Shown here: positions 18,422-25,531 of the stretch, in pieces
How positions within the stretch are numbered: position 1 is the first letter of the stretch
Layout of the letters: the number at the start of each line of letters is the position of its first letter
Assembly: GCF_900182595.1 (NCBI RefSeq)
Contig: NZ_FXTN01000006.1
Span: 62,001-126,000 of the forward strand
Reading direction: 5' to 3'
Length of the DNA: 64,000 bases
DNA from: Pedobacter westerhofensis
GTDB lineage: Bacteria > Bacteroidota > Bacteroidia > Sphingobacteriales > Sphingobacteriaceae
The notes under the pieces: generated by a model
What the model was told of the DNA's origin: nothing
Seen by the model: only the letters and a program-made list of their open reading frames with translations
The model's database searches: none
Made by a program: the position numbers and the translations under genes

Positions 18422-19702
18422 TTATAATTTTTTATAAAAAGTATTGATTCCTGCAAATGATGCCCTATCACCAAGTTCTTCTTCTATCCGAAGCAACTGG
18501 TTAAATTTAGATACCCTTTCAGAGCGGCAGCCACTTCCTGTTTTGATGTGCCCCGCACCGGTAGCGACAACCAGATCCGCAATTGTCGTGTCTTCAGTTT
18601 CACCACTGCGGTGAGAAATAAAGCAATTGTAACCGTTTTTTTGGGCTAGTTCTACGGCCTTTAGCGTTTCGGAAACTGTACCGATCTGGTTCAATTTAAT
18701 CAGTACGCTGTTTGCAATGCCCTGGTCGATTCCCTGCTGGATAATACTCGGGTTGGTGCAGAATATATCATCTCCAACCAATTCCACTTTGTCTCCCAAA
18801 AGGCTGGTCAGCTTTTTCCATCCCTCCCAATCGTTTTCGCCCAACCCGTCTTCCAACAGGATAATTGGGTACTCTTTTAACCATCCTTCCCAAAAGCCAA
18901 TCATTTCATCTGTTGTGATCCGTTCTTTAGAACTTTTATAAAATTCATATTTTCCATTATTCCACATTTCGCTGGTCGCTGGGTCAAGACAAAGGGAAAT
19001 ATCCTTGCCTGGAGCAAAACCGGCAATATGTATCGCTTCCATGATGATTTGGACGGCTTCCTCATTAGAACTTAGATTTGGCGCAAACCCACCTTCGTCA
19101 CCAACTCCGGTATAATAGCCTTTCGCTTTTAGCAGACTTCTCAGGGAATGAAAAACAGCTTCGCCCATACGGATACTTTCCTTAAACGAGGGGGCGTTAT
19201 GAGGGGCAATCATAAATTCCTGAAAATCGATGTTGTTATCAGAATGCCTTCCCCCATTAATGACATTCATGCACGGTACGGGCATTACGTAACCTTCCCT
19301 TTCCACTAGCTGCCTATACAAGGGAATCCCTTTTGCAACGGCCGAAGCCCGGGCGAAGGCGATTGAGGCCGCAAGCATCGCATTTGCGCCGAGCCTTGAT
19401 TTATTCTCGGTTCCATCCAGACCAATTATATGATCATCGAAGGCCTGCTGACCCTCAAAGGATAAGCCGGTGACTGATTTGCCGACTTCGACGTTAATCC
19501 CTTTTACTGCTTTTTCCACGCCTTTACCATTATAGCGCTCTGGATCACCATCTCTAAGCTCTACGGCTTCTTTTTCACCCGTACTTGCCCCGGATGGAGA
19601 AATACCCCTTGCTGTTGTTCCGTTAAGAGTGACTTCTACTTCTACTGTCGGATTGCCCCTGGAATCCAAAATTTCACGGGCATGAATTTTAGTTAATTTC
19701 AT
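18422..19702 (-). CDS. eno: Enolase (phosphopyruvate hydratase)
   Basis: A full-length 426-residue enolase that converts 2-phosphoglycerate to phosphoenolpyruvate. Signatures include IHAREILDSRGNPTVEVEV at the N-terminus, ASTGEKEAVELRDGD, Mg-binding SLCLDPATSE and LLEDGLGENDWEGW, catalytic LIKLNQIGTVSET and SHRSGETEDTTIADL. Enolase is a main target of fluoride inhibition, and fluoride riboswitches often control an extra eno copy. This gene, between the transporter and CLC-F genes, is best read as such a copy that compensates for fluoride poisoning. Whether a housekeeping copy exists elsewhere cannot be seen here. Confidence 0.95.
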   Translation of the reverse strand: MKLTKIHAREILDSRGNPTVEVEVTLNGTTARGISPSGASTGEKEAVELRDGDPERYNGKGVEKAVKGINVEVGKSVTGLSFEGQQAFDDHIIGLDGTENKSRLGANAMLAASIAFARASAVAKGIPLYRQLVEREGYVMPVPCMNVINGGRHSDNNIDFQEFMIAPHNAPSFKESIRMGEAVFHSLRSLLKAKGYYTGVGDEGGFAPNLSSNEEAVQIIMEAIHIAGFAPGKDISLCLDPATSEMWNNGKYEFYKSSKERITTDEMIGFWEGWLKEYPIILLEDGLGENDWEGWKKLTSLLGDKVELVGDDIFCTNPSIIQQGIDQGIANSVLIKLNQIGTVSETLKAVELAQKNGYNCFISHRSGETEDTTIADLVVATGAGHIKTGSGCRSERVSKFNQLLRIEEELGDRASFAGINTFYKKL

Positions 19703-19760
19703 AGTTTTTTGTTTTATATTGATTTTTAGTATTTCGGTTGCTTACAAATAATTGAGTTTC

Positions 19761-20174
19761 TCAAAAGATCAAAACCAGTGTTCCCCCAATGATCAGCAGG
19801 GCACCAAAGAATACTTTCAGGGTAAGAGCTTCTTTCAGGAACACCATTGCAAGTATAATAGTTAGGGCAACACTCAACTTATCAACAGGGGCGACCTGGG
19901 ACACTTTCCCGATCTGCAAAGCCTTGTAGTAGAATATCCAGGACAAGCCGGTGGCAAGGCCAGATAAAAAAAGAAATAGCAGGTTATGCTTTGACAGTTC
20001 CGTAATTCCTTTAAGTTCGCCTCTGGCCATTACGATCCCCCAGGCTACAATCAGTATTACCACCGTTCGTATGGCAGTAGCCAAATCAGAATTGACATTG
20101 GTTACGCCGACTTTTGCAAAGATGGCCGTAAGGGAAGCAAAGAAAGCTGATAATAGCGCGTAGATCCACCACAT
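19761..20174 (-). CDS. Half-size EamA-family (DMT) transporter
   Basis: A 137-residue membrane protein with about five hydrophobic segments, the size of single-domain EamA/DMT members that work as dimers. MWWIYALLSAFFASLTAIFAKVGV and SWIFYYKALQIGKVSQVAPVDK are typical of the family. It follows the broken PAP2/UppP gene by 4 bases and precedes enolase by 58 bases, so it belongs to the fluoride-controlled operon. Its substrate is unknown. Confidence 0.82.
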   Translation of the reverse strand: MWWIYALLSAFFASLTAIFAKVGVTNVNSDLATAIRTVVILIVAWGIVMARGELKGITELSKHNLLFLFLSGLATGLSWIFYYKALQIGKVSQVAPVDKLSVALTIILAMVFLKEALTLKVFFGALLIIGGTLVLIF

Positions 20175-20178
20175 AGTT

Positions 20179-20733
20179 TTATGTTAATTTTCCGTTATTG
20201 AATAATTCCAAAGTAAATGAGTACAAGAACCGTTGCTCCGGCAATGATCCGGTAAATGCCGAACCAGCGGAAAGAATGCTTTTGAAGATAGGTGATGAAA
20301 GAGCGGATGGCCATCCATACATCCCACCCGCACCTGCTTTACTTAAATGAATGATCGTAGTTAGATTCGGTTCATGGGAAGGGCGTAGACGCTTAACGGT
20401 GTTTTTAATCAGTCCTGAAGCAATCTGATCTGCACTAGCAACTAGTAGCGCAATGGTAATAAGAACCTGCCAAATTTTTTTGCAGAAATTCTGGAAGAGG
20501 CAATAAATAATGAAGGCATAAAAAGGAAGCCAAAAACGCTTATCACTGGCCCAGTACATGATCGTATCCCAGAATGCATTATGGTGCTGATTTATCCACA
20601 AGAACCATTCAGTTTCAACCGGCAGGACCATTGCTAACACTGATCTCACTTTGGCAGACAGACAAAGTAAGACAAGCGCAATTAAGATAGCTGCCAGCAA
20701 TAAGAGTTGAGAATTTATTTTTAATTTTTTCAC
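20179..20733 (-). pseudogene. Chimeric gene: PAP2 phosphatase 5' part joined out of frame to the tail of uppP
   Basis: The open frame starts with GTG at 20733 (MKKLKINSQ) and reads as a PAP2-type phosphatase through its first membrane helices to the first phosphatase motif KNTVKRLRP (K113-P121 region). It continues to GGMYGWPS near 20312, where the SGHxxx and SRxxxxxHxxxD motifs should follow but do not. From there another minus-strand frame reads [19 protein letters not shown] then [20 protein letters not shown] and stops at 20195. This is the C-terminus of undecaprenyl-diphosphatase UppP/BacA. A deletion has therefore joined two lipid-phosphatase genes. The product lacks most catalytic residues and is probably inactive. 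Confidence 0.8.
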
Positions 20734-20786
20734 CTACAATACTTTGACCGGCAGATTTTATTACCTGCTGGAATTTCTATTGTAGG
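20733..20786 (-). promoter_or_regulatory. Expression platform of the fluoride riboswitch
   Basis: CCTACAATA at the 3' side of the aptamer (minus strand, 20786-20778) is perfectly complementary to TATTGTAGG just before and at the GTG start (20741-20733). Pairing of the two would occlude the start codon. Because the first strand includes the conserved CCTAC of the aptamer, fluoride binding and this helix should exclude each other. That suggests translational activation by fluoride. Confidence 0.65.
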
Positions 20787-20836
20787 CGCCATCAGCTTTT
20801 GAAAAAAGCGGTTGAATCGGAAGGACACCATTTCCG
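20779..20836 (-). promoter_or_regulatory. Fluoride riboswitch (crcB motif)
   Basis: Read on the minus strand, the conserved blocks occur in order and at the expected spacing: GGAAATGGTGTCCTTCC, then AACCGC, then the hairpin GCTTTT/AAAAGC, then GCTGATG and CCTACA. These match the crcB-motif consensus as known from the Pseudomonas syringae fluoride aptamer, including the AACCGC and GCTGATG segments that form the pseudoknot and ion pocket. It lies upstream of a four-gene operon with CLC-F and enolase, both typical members of this regulon. Confidence 0.93.
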
Positions 20837-21071
20837 TATTGCAAATATAATACTAATAAAATGATGTGCAAAATCTTAAAGTAGGTGTTGAGAATTTAAT
20901 TTATCACTATTCCTCCTTATTTGAATACGAGAACCAGTTTCTTATTCTTCTACCGTTTAAACAAGCATCATATCACGGGATTAAAGCTTTTCTTAAACAA
21001 AATGAAACCGCCTGGAAATAACCATGTTATCTATATAGGAATTTTTTTTATAACCCTAAAAAATTAAAGTT

Positions 21072-21410
21072 ATGGGATACCATGAATGGAAAAACTGTAT
21101 TGATGCATGCTTAAAGTGTGCTTCAATTTGCAATCATTGTGCAAGTTCATGCACTCAGGAAGAAGACGTGAAAATGATGGCGCGGTGTATTGAGCTTGAT
21201 ATGCAATGTGCAGCCATCTGCTACTCTGCCGCTCAATTGATGAGTATGGGTAGCTCTTTTGCTCAAGACATTTGCCGTATTTGCGCAGATATTTGCCAGC
21301 AATGCGGAGATGAGTGTAGTAATCATCATACCCAGCATTGTCAGGAATGTGCAGATGCTTGTAAGGCTTGTGCGGAAGAATGCAGAAGAATGACAGGAGT
21401 AGCTGCTTAA
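21072..21410 (+). CDS. Csp-like four-helix-bundle copper-storage protein (cytosolic type)
   Basis: A 112-residue cysteine-rich protein with CxxC and CxxxC spacings along four helices (CIDACLKCASICNHCASSC, CIELDMQCAAICYSAAQ, ICRICADICQQCGDEC, HCQECADACKACAEEC). This is the DUF326/Csp pattern. There is no signal peptide, so it resembles cytosolic Csp3, which stores many Cu(I) ions in its core. It is monocistronic, with a hairpin terminator 30 bases downstream. A decayed copy of the C-terminus occurs at 35447. Confidence 0.9.
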   Translation: MGYHEWKNCIDACLKCASICNHCASSCTQEEDVKMMARCIELDMQCAAICYSAAQLMSMGSSFAQDICRICADICQQCGDECSNHHTQHCQECADACKACAEECRRMTGVAA

Positions 21411-21440
21411 GATGCCAATCACCGTGAGCATTAATTGATT

Positions 21441-21464
21441 AAGGGCAGCATTCTAGTTGCCCTT
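21441..21464 (+). terminator. Terminator of the Csp gene
   Basis: AAGGGCA at 21441 pairs with TGCCCTT ending at 21464, followed by a T-rich stretch. Confidence 0.7.
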
Positions 21465-21507
21465 TCATTTTTATAAATAGGCAAATTTATTCCATTCATT
21501 TTATTTT

Positions 21508-21648
21508 CATTATTCCCTCCTTTTAAAAGACCGCCTTGCTGATGTGGCCACCATTGAATCTTTACGGCAAAAGAGAGAATTATGGTTTGTTCGACCAATC
21601 TGGCTTGGGCCAAAAGTTATACACTCCATTATTCCACCGTTTTCTGAG
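21508..21648 (-). repeat. Dispersed Hin-site-like repeat, copy C (long form)
   Basis: About 140 bases that align with copy B. On the minus strand it begins AAAACGGTGGAATAATGGA and ends AAAAGGAGGGAATAATG; in between TTTTGCCGTAA and the CATCAGCAAGGCGGTC block also match copy B with substitutions. The TATCA half-site at its left end is degraded here to CTCAGAAAAC. This makes up most of the gap between the Csp and monooxygenase genes. Confidence 0.7.
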
Positions 21649-21825
21649 AATTATGGTATTAATTTACCCTTTTATAAATAGAAGTGATATTTATCTTGAC
21701 AAACCCACTTTTAGTGTAGAACTCCTTATCTCTTTAAAATTTGATAATGCAAAGGACGTAAGCTTTTTTGGGTTGATTTTTAGATATCTAAAAAAATGAA
21801 GAAGAGAAGATATTTTTTTGAACAA

Positions 21826-21868
21826 TTAAGGGAGGATTTTGCTGAGTTTTTGCAAAATCCTCCCTTAA
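21826..21868 (-). terminator. Strong hairpin terminator
   Basis: A perfect 17-base-pair stem, TTAAGGGAGGATTTTGC with GCAAAATCCTCCCTTAA, and a 9-base loop. It lies just downstream of the minus-strand monooxygenase gene; a run of T follows on that strand. Confidence 0.85.
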
Positions 21869-21889
21869 ATATAATGGTATTATCTTAGG

Positions 21890-22183
21890 CTATTTGGCAG
21901 CTAAAATGTCCAATTTTTCTATAGACGGAGGTGTTGCCAATAGGTCTGGTGCATTTTCCATTAATGCTTTTGCGATCTTACCGCCAAGGTGTGCCTCTCT
22001 GCCTTCTTCGTTTGAAAAAGTATCGTAAATACCGAAGGTAGAAGCATCAATACGGAATGCATACCACGTAACGGTACCGGCTTCTTCAAGAGCAAGCGGT
22101 AATGCTCCTGTAATAAAATCTTCAACGTTTTTTTCTTGGCCGGCCTTTGCTTCCAACCGAACTAACAATCCTAATTTTTTCAT
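21890..22183 (-). CDS. Antibiotic-biosynthesis-monooxygenase-type (ABM/YgiN-like) protein
   Basis: A 97-residue small ferredoxin-like-fold protein. LVRLEAKAGQEKNVEDFITGALPLALEEAGTVTWYAFRID and FGIYDTFSNEEGREAHLGGKIAKAL match the ABM dimeric alpha-beta barrel family, which includes quinol monooxygenases such as YgiN. It lies downstream of an AraC gene on the same strand with a 100-base gap. Its substrate is unknown; a quinone or phenolic would fit the QorB-like reductase nearby. Confidence 0.85.
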   Translation of the reverse strand: MKKLGLLVRLEAKAGQEKNVEDFITGALPLALEEAGTVTWYAFRIDASTFGIYDTFSNEEGREAHLGGKIAKALMENAPDLLATPPSIEKLDILAAK

Positions 22184-22283
22184 TGTTTTTATTTTTTAGT
22201 TAAAAAATTCTTCAATCAGACAAAATTAGAAAAACCAGCGCTGCTTCGTTTATTAGTTTGGTTCGATAAGTTATGAAAAGAGG

Positions 22284-23150
22284 TCAATTTGAGTGGATGT
22301 GGTTGGGGCTATACCCAAATTCATTTTTAAAGGCTGCACTAAAATTTGACAAGCTGCCATAGCCAAAGTCCATAAAAATTTCGGAAGGTGTGACTTGGTT
22401 ATTATGTAACAATTCTTTGGCCTTGTTAAGCCGTTTTTGCTGAAACCATTTCCCTGGAGATTCCTGGTATATACTTATAAATTTTCTCTTAAAAGTAGAG
22501 GCACTCATATTGCACAGAAAGGCTATTTCGTCAATATTCAAGTTCGTATAAAGGTTCTTTTCAATTACCATTTTAAATGATAATTCTCTTTCATTGATTA
22601 GTAAATAATGTAAGTAATCTAAAAATACCGTCCCATATTTATCCGCCAGATAAAGCATTATTTCTTCAAATTTCAGTTCCAAAATCTTTTGAGAGATAGA
22701 TTGTTGCAAACCAAAAATCTGTTGGAGCGAATGAATATAATGGATGATAAAATTGTCTTTCTCTAAAAGGAAATAAGGTATATCCGTTATCTTTTTATCT
22801 GAGGCATTCTGACTGAAAGAATGGGAATGTTTCAATAAAAAATCGGTGATGTTTTTGTGAGAAAAGAAGAAGAGTAAACAACGGTATGAACTTACACCTA
22901 CCAGTTCGGTAACCAAAACATTATTAGATGTGATAAGTAGCGATTGTGTTTCATTGATTGAAATGATATCATTAGAAAAGTGAATGTTTTTTTGACCATT
23001 CAATAAGAAACTGAATACATTTTTATTCAGGCCAATCTTGTTTCTATAACCGTTCTTATACACTTCGTAATTGAAAATTTGCAAATCCGAAGTATGAGTT
23101 TCGTTATGTTCCCATAGATCTTCGGGAAGGTTTGTAATGTCCATCGTCAA
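22284..23150 (-). CDS. AraC-family transcriptional regulator
   Basis: A 288-residue regulator with an N-terminal cupin-like sensing domain and a C-terminal double HTH: NLNIDEIAFLCNMSASTFKRKF, then TPSEIFMDFGYGSLSNFSAAFKNEFGYSPN. Both recognition helices are intact. It lies between a truncated AraC-like gene and the monooxygenase and may activate the latter. Ligand unknown. Confidence 0.87.
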   Translation of the reverse strand: MTMDITNLPEDLWEHNETHTSDLQIFNYEVYKNGYRNKIGLNKNVFSFLLNGQKNIHFSNDIISINETQSLLITSNNVLVTELVGVSSYRCLLFFFSHKNITDFLLKHSHSFSQNASDKKITDIPYFLLEKDNFIIHYIHSLQQIFGLQQSISQKILELKFEEIMLYLADKYGTVFLDYLHYLLINERELSFKMVIEKNLYTNLNIDEIAFLCNMSASTFKRKFISIYQESPGKWFQQKRLNKAKELLHNNQVTPSEIFMDFGYGSLSNFSAAFKNEFGYSPNHIHSN

Positions 23151-23217
23151 AATTAAATTGATTTTTTACGGAGTGTTCTTTGGTTGTGTCATTAAGAAAT
23201 TTGTTCCAAAAGCGATT

Positions 23218-23784
23218 TTAGCCATTTGAGTTTTTTCTTGCTGTAAGGAGGGTACTTGATAACGCCTTACCACCTGACGAATAGATAAGCTCAAAAAGCT
23301 GTTGCTTTCTTTCATCCATCTTTTTCGGGAATATTTCCAAAAGTTTTTCCGAAACCTTTTCTGCAAAGCTATCTAAGCTTGTAAGGTCTTCTTTAGAAAT
23401 ATCCCAAAAACCTGCGGGAAGCCGAATCTCATCTTTTCCAAAATCTGTCCCGTTGTATCCGAGCAGGTATTCGGCACCGAGCAAGGTAAGACATACCATA
23501 AAAAGCTTTGTTTGCTTTTTGAAAATATACCGCCTTGCTTTTTTATCCAGATTAAATAATTCGGCTACCAATGGTTCCTGATCTGTACAGCTAAACATAA
23601 TGTCCACTCTTCCATCGGGAAAAATAATGACTTCTTTATCTTCATCGGTATGATTGGCACATAGCAGGAAACTCTCCACAAAACCGGAGAGCCGTTCGTC
23701 AGGAACAATTTTAATGTACTCAAAATCTTGCATCGTTTTTATGTGCATCTGACCTGGGAAGAAATATTGGATATTCTTAATCAA
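23218..23784 (-). pseudogene. AraC-type regulator truncated before its DNA-binding domain
   Basis: A 188-residue frame that begins as an AraC-family N-terminal sensor (EYIKIVPDERLSGFVESFLLCANH, IIFPDGRVDIMFSC, LLGYNGTDFGKDEIRLPAGFWDIS). It stops at ALSSTLLTARKNSNG just where the HTH should start. Only 67 bases remain before the next gene, too few for the missing domain of about 80 residues, so this is a deletion rather than a frameshift. The remaining protein may still fold but cannot bind DNA in the usual way. Confidence 0.65.
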
Positions 23785-23838
23785 TCTGTCAGATGAATCA
23801 TATATGCAAAACTAACAAAATAAAAAAACAGTCTAAAA

Positions 23839-23878
23839 TACACCACCACACCCGGCAAATGCTGAGTGTGGTGGTGTA
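23839..23878 (-). terminator. Hairpin terminator after the quinone-oxidoreductase gene
   Basis: A perfect 13-base-pair stem, TACACCACCACAC with GTGTGGTGGTGTA, around a 14-base loop, followed on the minus strand by TTTTAGACTG and T-rich sequence. Confidence 0.75.
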
Positions 23879-23909
23879 AGATTTTACATTAATGAGGTCG
23901 TATGGGCTG

Positions 23910-24770
23910 TTACAACTTATAGATTTCTTTTAATGCTTCTTTCAATGCCAAAGGTTTTCTTCCCAAAAGGTTTTCCAGATCGTTTGTTACCTCTTCAAAC
24001 TGGTGGTTTTTCTGATCTTCGGCAAAACCGGCGGTTAGTAAAATGGCAAATTCGGGAACGCCAAACTGCTTTAGTTTTTCGGTAAACTCTGTTGGGTCGG
24101 CATTGGTGTAAGAAACCGATTTGCCTGATAATTCCGAAAGAGCCTGAGCTACATCGGTGTACGAATACAGTTCGCTGCCTGTAATTTCATAGGTTTTATT
24201 TTCGTGTCCGTCCTGCAACAAAACATTGGCAACAGCTTCTCCCATTTCCCTGCGGAGGGCAAACGGTGCTTTACCATCACCGGCAGGCAGGTAAATTCCG
24301 GCTTCAAAAACGTGCTCTCCCACATACATCGGTATCACATCGGTGTACAACGCATTGCGGAGAAACGTATAGACAAGGCCGCTGTCCTTGATGGCATCTT
24401 CTGTTTCGAAATGGCTTGCCATCAACCATTTGATAGCGGATGTGCTCAGATCTTTCAGTGAAACACCAGTGTAAACAATATGTTGTACACCCGCTTTTTT
24501 GGCAACTTCTACTACGGCTTTTTGCTGTTCGCCCCTGTTCTGAGCTACCGTTGAAATCAGTAAAAGTTTGTCTATTCCTGCAAAGGCTTTTTCCAGCGAT
24601 GCGGGATCGTCAAAATCGCCAATGCGTACCTGTACACCCTTATCTTTCAATGCCTTTGCTTTTTCCTCGCTTCTCGCCAATGCAACAAAGTTCTCTGTTG
24701 AGGTATGTTTTAACAACTGGTCTATTACCGCTGTTCCCAAATGCCCTGTGGCTCCTGTTACTAAAATCAT
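23910..24770 (-). CDS. QorB-like NAD(P)H:quinone oxidoreductase (NmrA/atypical SDR family)
   Basis: A 286-residue Rossmann-fold protein. The nucleotide-binding motif is VTGATGHLG at 4-12. KGVQVRIGDFDDPASLEKAF, IVYTGVSLKD and FLRNALYTDVIPMYVGEHV match the QorB branch, which reduces quinones with NADPH. It lacks the classical YxxxK pair, as expected for NmrA-like proteins. Divergent from an HxlR regulator with tandem palindromes between, it is presumably induced by quinone or electrophile stress sensed by that regulator. Confidence 0.85.
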   Translation of the reverse strand: MILVTGATGHLGTAVIDQLLKHTSTENFVALARSEEKAKALKDKGVQVRIGDFDDPASLEKAFAGIDKLLLISTVAQNRGEQQKAVVEVAKKAGVQHIVYTGVSLKDLSTSAIKWLMASHFETEDAIKDSGLVYTFLRNALYTDVIPMYVGEHVFEAGIYLPAGDGKAPFALRREMGEAVANVLLQDGHENKTYEITGSELYSYTDVAQALSELSGKSVSYTNADPTEFTEKLKQFGVPEFAILLTAGFAEDQKNHQFEEVTNDLENLLGRKPLALKEALKEIYKL

Positions 24771-24819
24771 TTTTTCTATTTGTTTACTATTTTCTAATGT
24801 GACAAAGTTACCTATATTT

Positions 24820-24872
24820 GCTATACAATTTATATGACTATACGATTGTATAGTGCTATACAGATGTATAGT
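24820..24872. promoter_or_regulatory. Tandem palindromic operators between qorB-like and hxlR genes
   Basis: Two perfect palindromes lie side by side: ACTATAC-GATT-GTATAGT at 24837-24854 and CTATAC-AGAT-GTATAG at 24856-24871. A degraded third, CTATACAATTTATATG, lies at 24821-24836. Their position between divergent genes and near-identical arms make them the likely binding sites of the HxlR protein. Confidence 0.7.
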
Positions 24873-24925
24873 TAATATAAATAAAAGTAGTTGTTGACAG
24901 GAATTTTACGAACAAAATAATTGGA

Positions 24926-25321
24926 ATGATGGATAGCAGGTATTCAGATATTATGAAGTGTGACAGGGGTTTAATCATGGCACTAACAGACACGCTGAAT
25001 GTGGTGAGCGGCAAATGGAAACTGGCGGTGGTATGCACCTTGCTCAGTGGTAAAAAACGTTTTACGGATATACAAAGGGCAATTACGGATATTACGCCCC
25101 GAATGGTTTCCAAGGAGCTGAAAGAGCTGGAAGTCAACGGTGTGGTCAGGAGAAATGTGATTAACTCCACACCGGTTTTGATCGAGTATGAATTGACACC
25201 TTCAGGTGAGCAGCTTTATGAGGTCATCCAAAAAATGGTGGAATGGGGCTTGCAACATCGGGAGATTACGCTTAATGGGATGGAGGAAAGAAAGGCTGAT
25301 GAAGTCATTATATCCGGGTAA
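24926..25321 (+). CDS. HxlR-family transcriptional regulator
   Basis: A 131-residue winged-helix regulator. Signatures are SDIMKCDRGLIMALTDTLNVVSGKWKL, LLSGKKRFTDIQRAITDITPRMVSKELKELEVNG and YELTPSGEQL. HxlR/YodB-type proteins sense electrophiles or quinones through an N-terminal cysteine; C11 in IMKCDRG is in that place. It probably represses the divergent quinone reductase and itself. Confidence 0.88.
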   Translation: MMDSRYSDIMKCDRGLIMALTDTLNVVSGKWKLAVVCTLLSGKKRFTDIQRAITDITPRMVSKELKELEVNGVVRRNVINSTPVLIEYELTPSGEQLYEVIQKMVEWGLQHREITLNGMEERKADEVIISG

Positions 25322-25339
25322 ACTGTTTTTTAAAACCGG

Positions 25340-25450
25340 TTACTTTCTATTCTGAGGTTTCAAATTCAGCACCACGATCTCGCTCTTTGTGCCTACACGC
25401 ATCGGCGGGCCGTACGTACCGATGCCCTGCGACACAAAAACGCTGGTTAT
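25340..25450 (-). pseudogene. C-terminal remnant of a metallophosphoesterase gene
   Basis: A minus-strand frame reads VFVSQGIGTYGPPMRVGTKS then EIVVLNLKPQNRK and stops at 25340. This is the conserved C-terminus of YaeI-type metallophosphoesterases (normally RGLG..GPP.R...PEI). No upstream part exists; the frame breaks off next to the terminator and the ATPase module, suggesting that insertion of that module or a deletion removed the rest. Confidence 0.65.
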
Positions 25451-25476
25451 TTGAGATCCTCCCAGAATTCTAATAG

Positions 25477-25508
25477 GATAGCCTGATGTGCTTCTAAATC
25501 AGGCTATC
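25477..25508 (-). terminator. Hairpin terminator downstream of the PHP-ATPase gene
   Basis: A perfect 11-base-pair stem, GATAGCCTGAT at 25477-25487 with ATCAGGCTATC at 25498-25508. It lies 24 bases past the ATPase stop. Confidence 0.75.
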
Positions 25509-25531
25509 TTATAATATTACCATTGGCCTAA

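Noticed and set aside
23166..23366. 66-codon minus-strand frame as the missing HTH of the truncated AraC gene
   Set aside because: Its residues (SIRQVVRRYQVPSLQQEK) do not form an AraC HTH and the frame mostly overlaps the sensor coding region.
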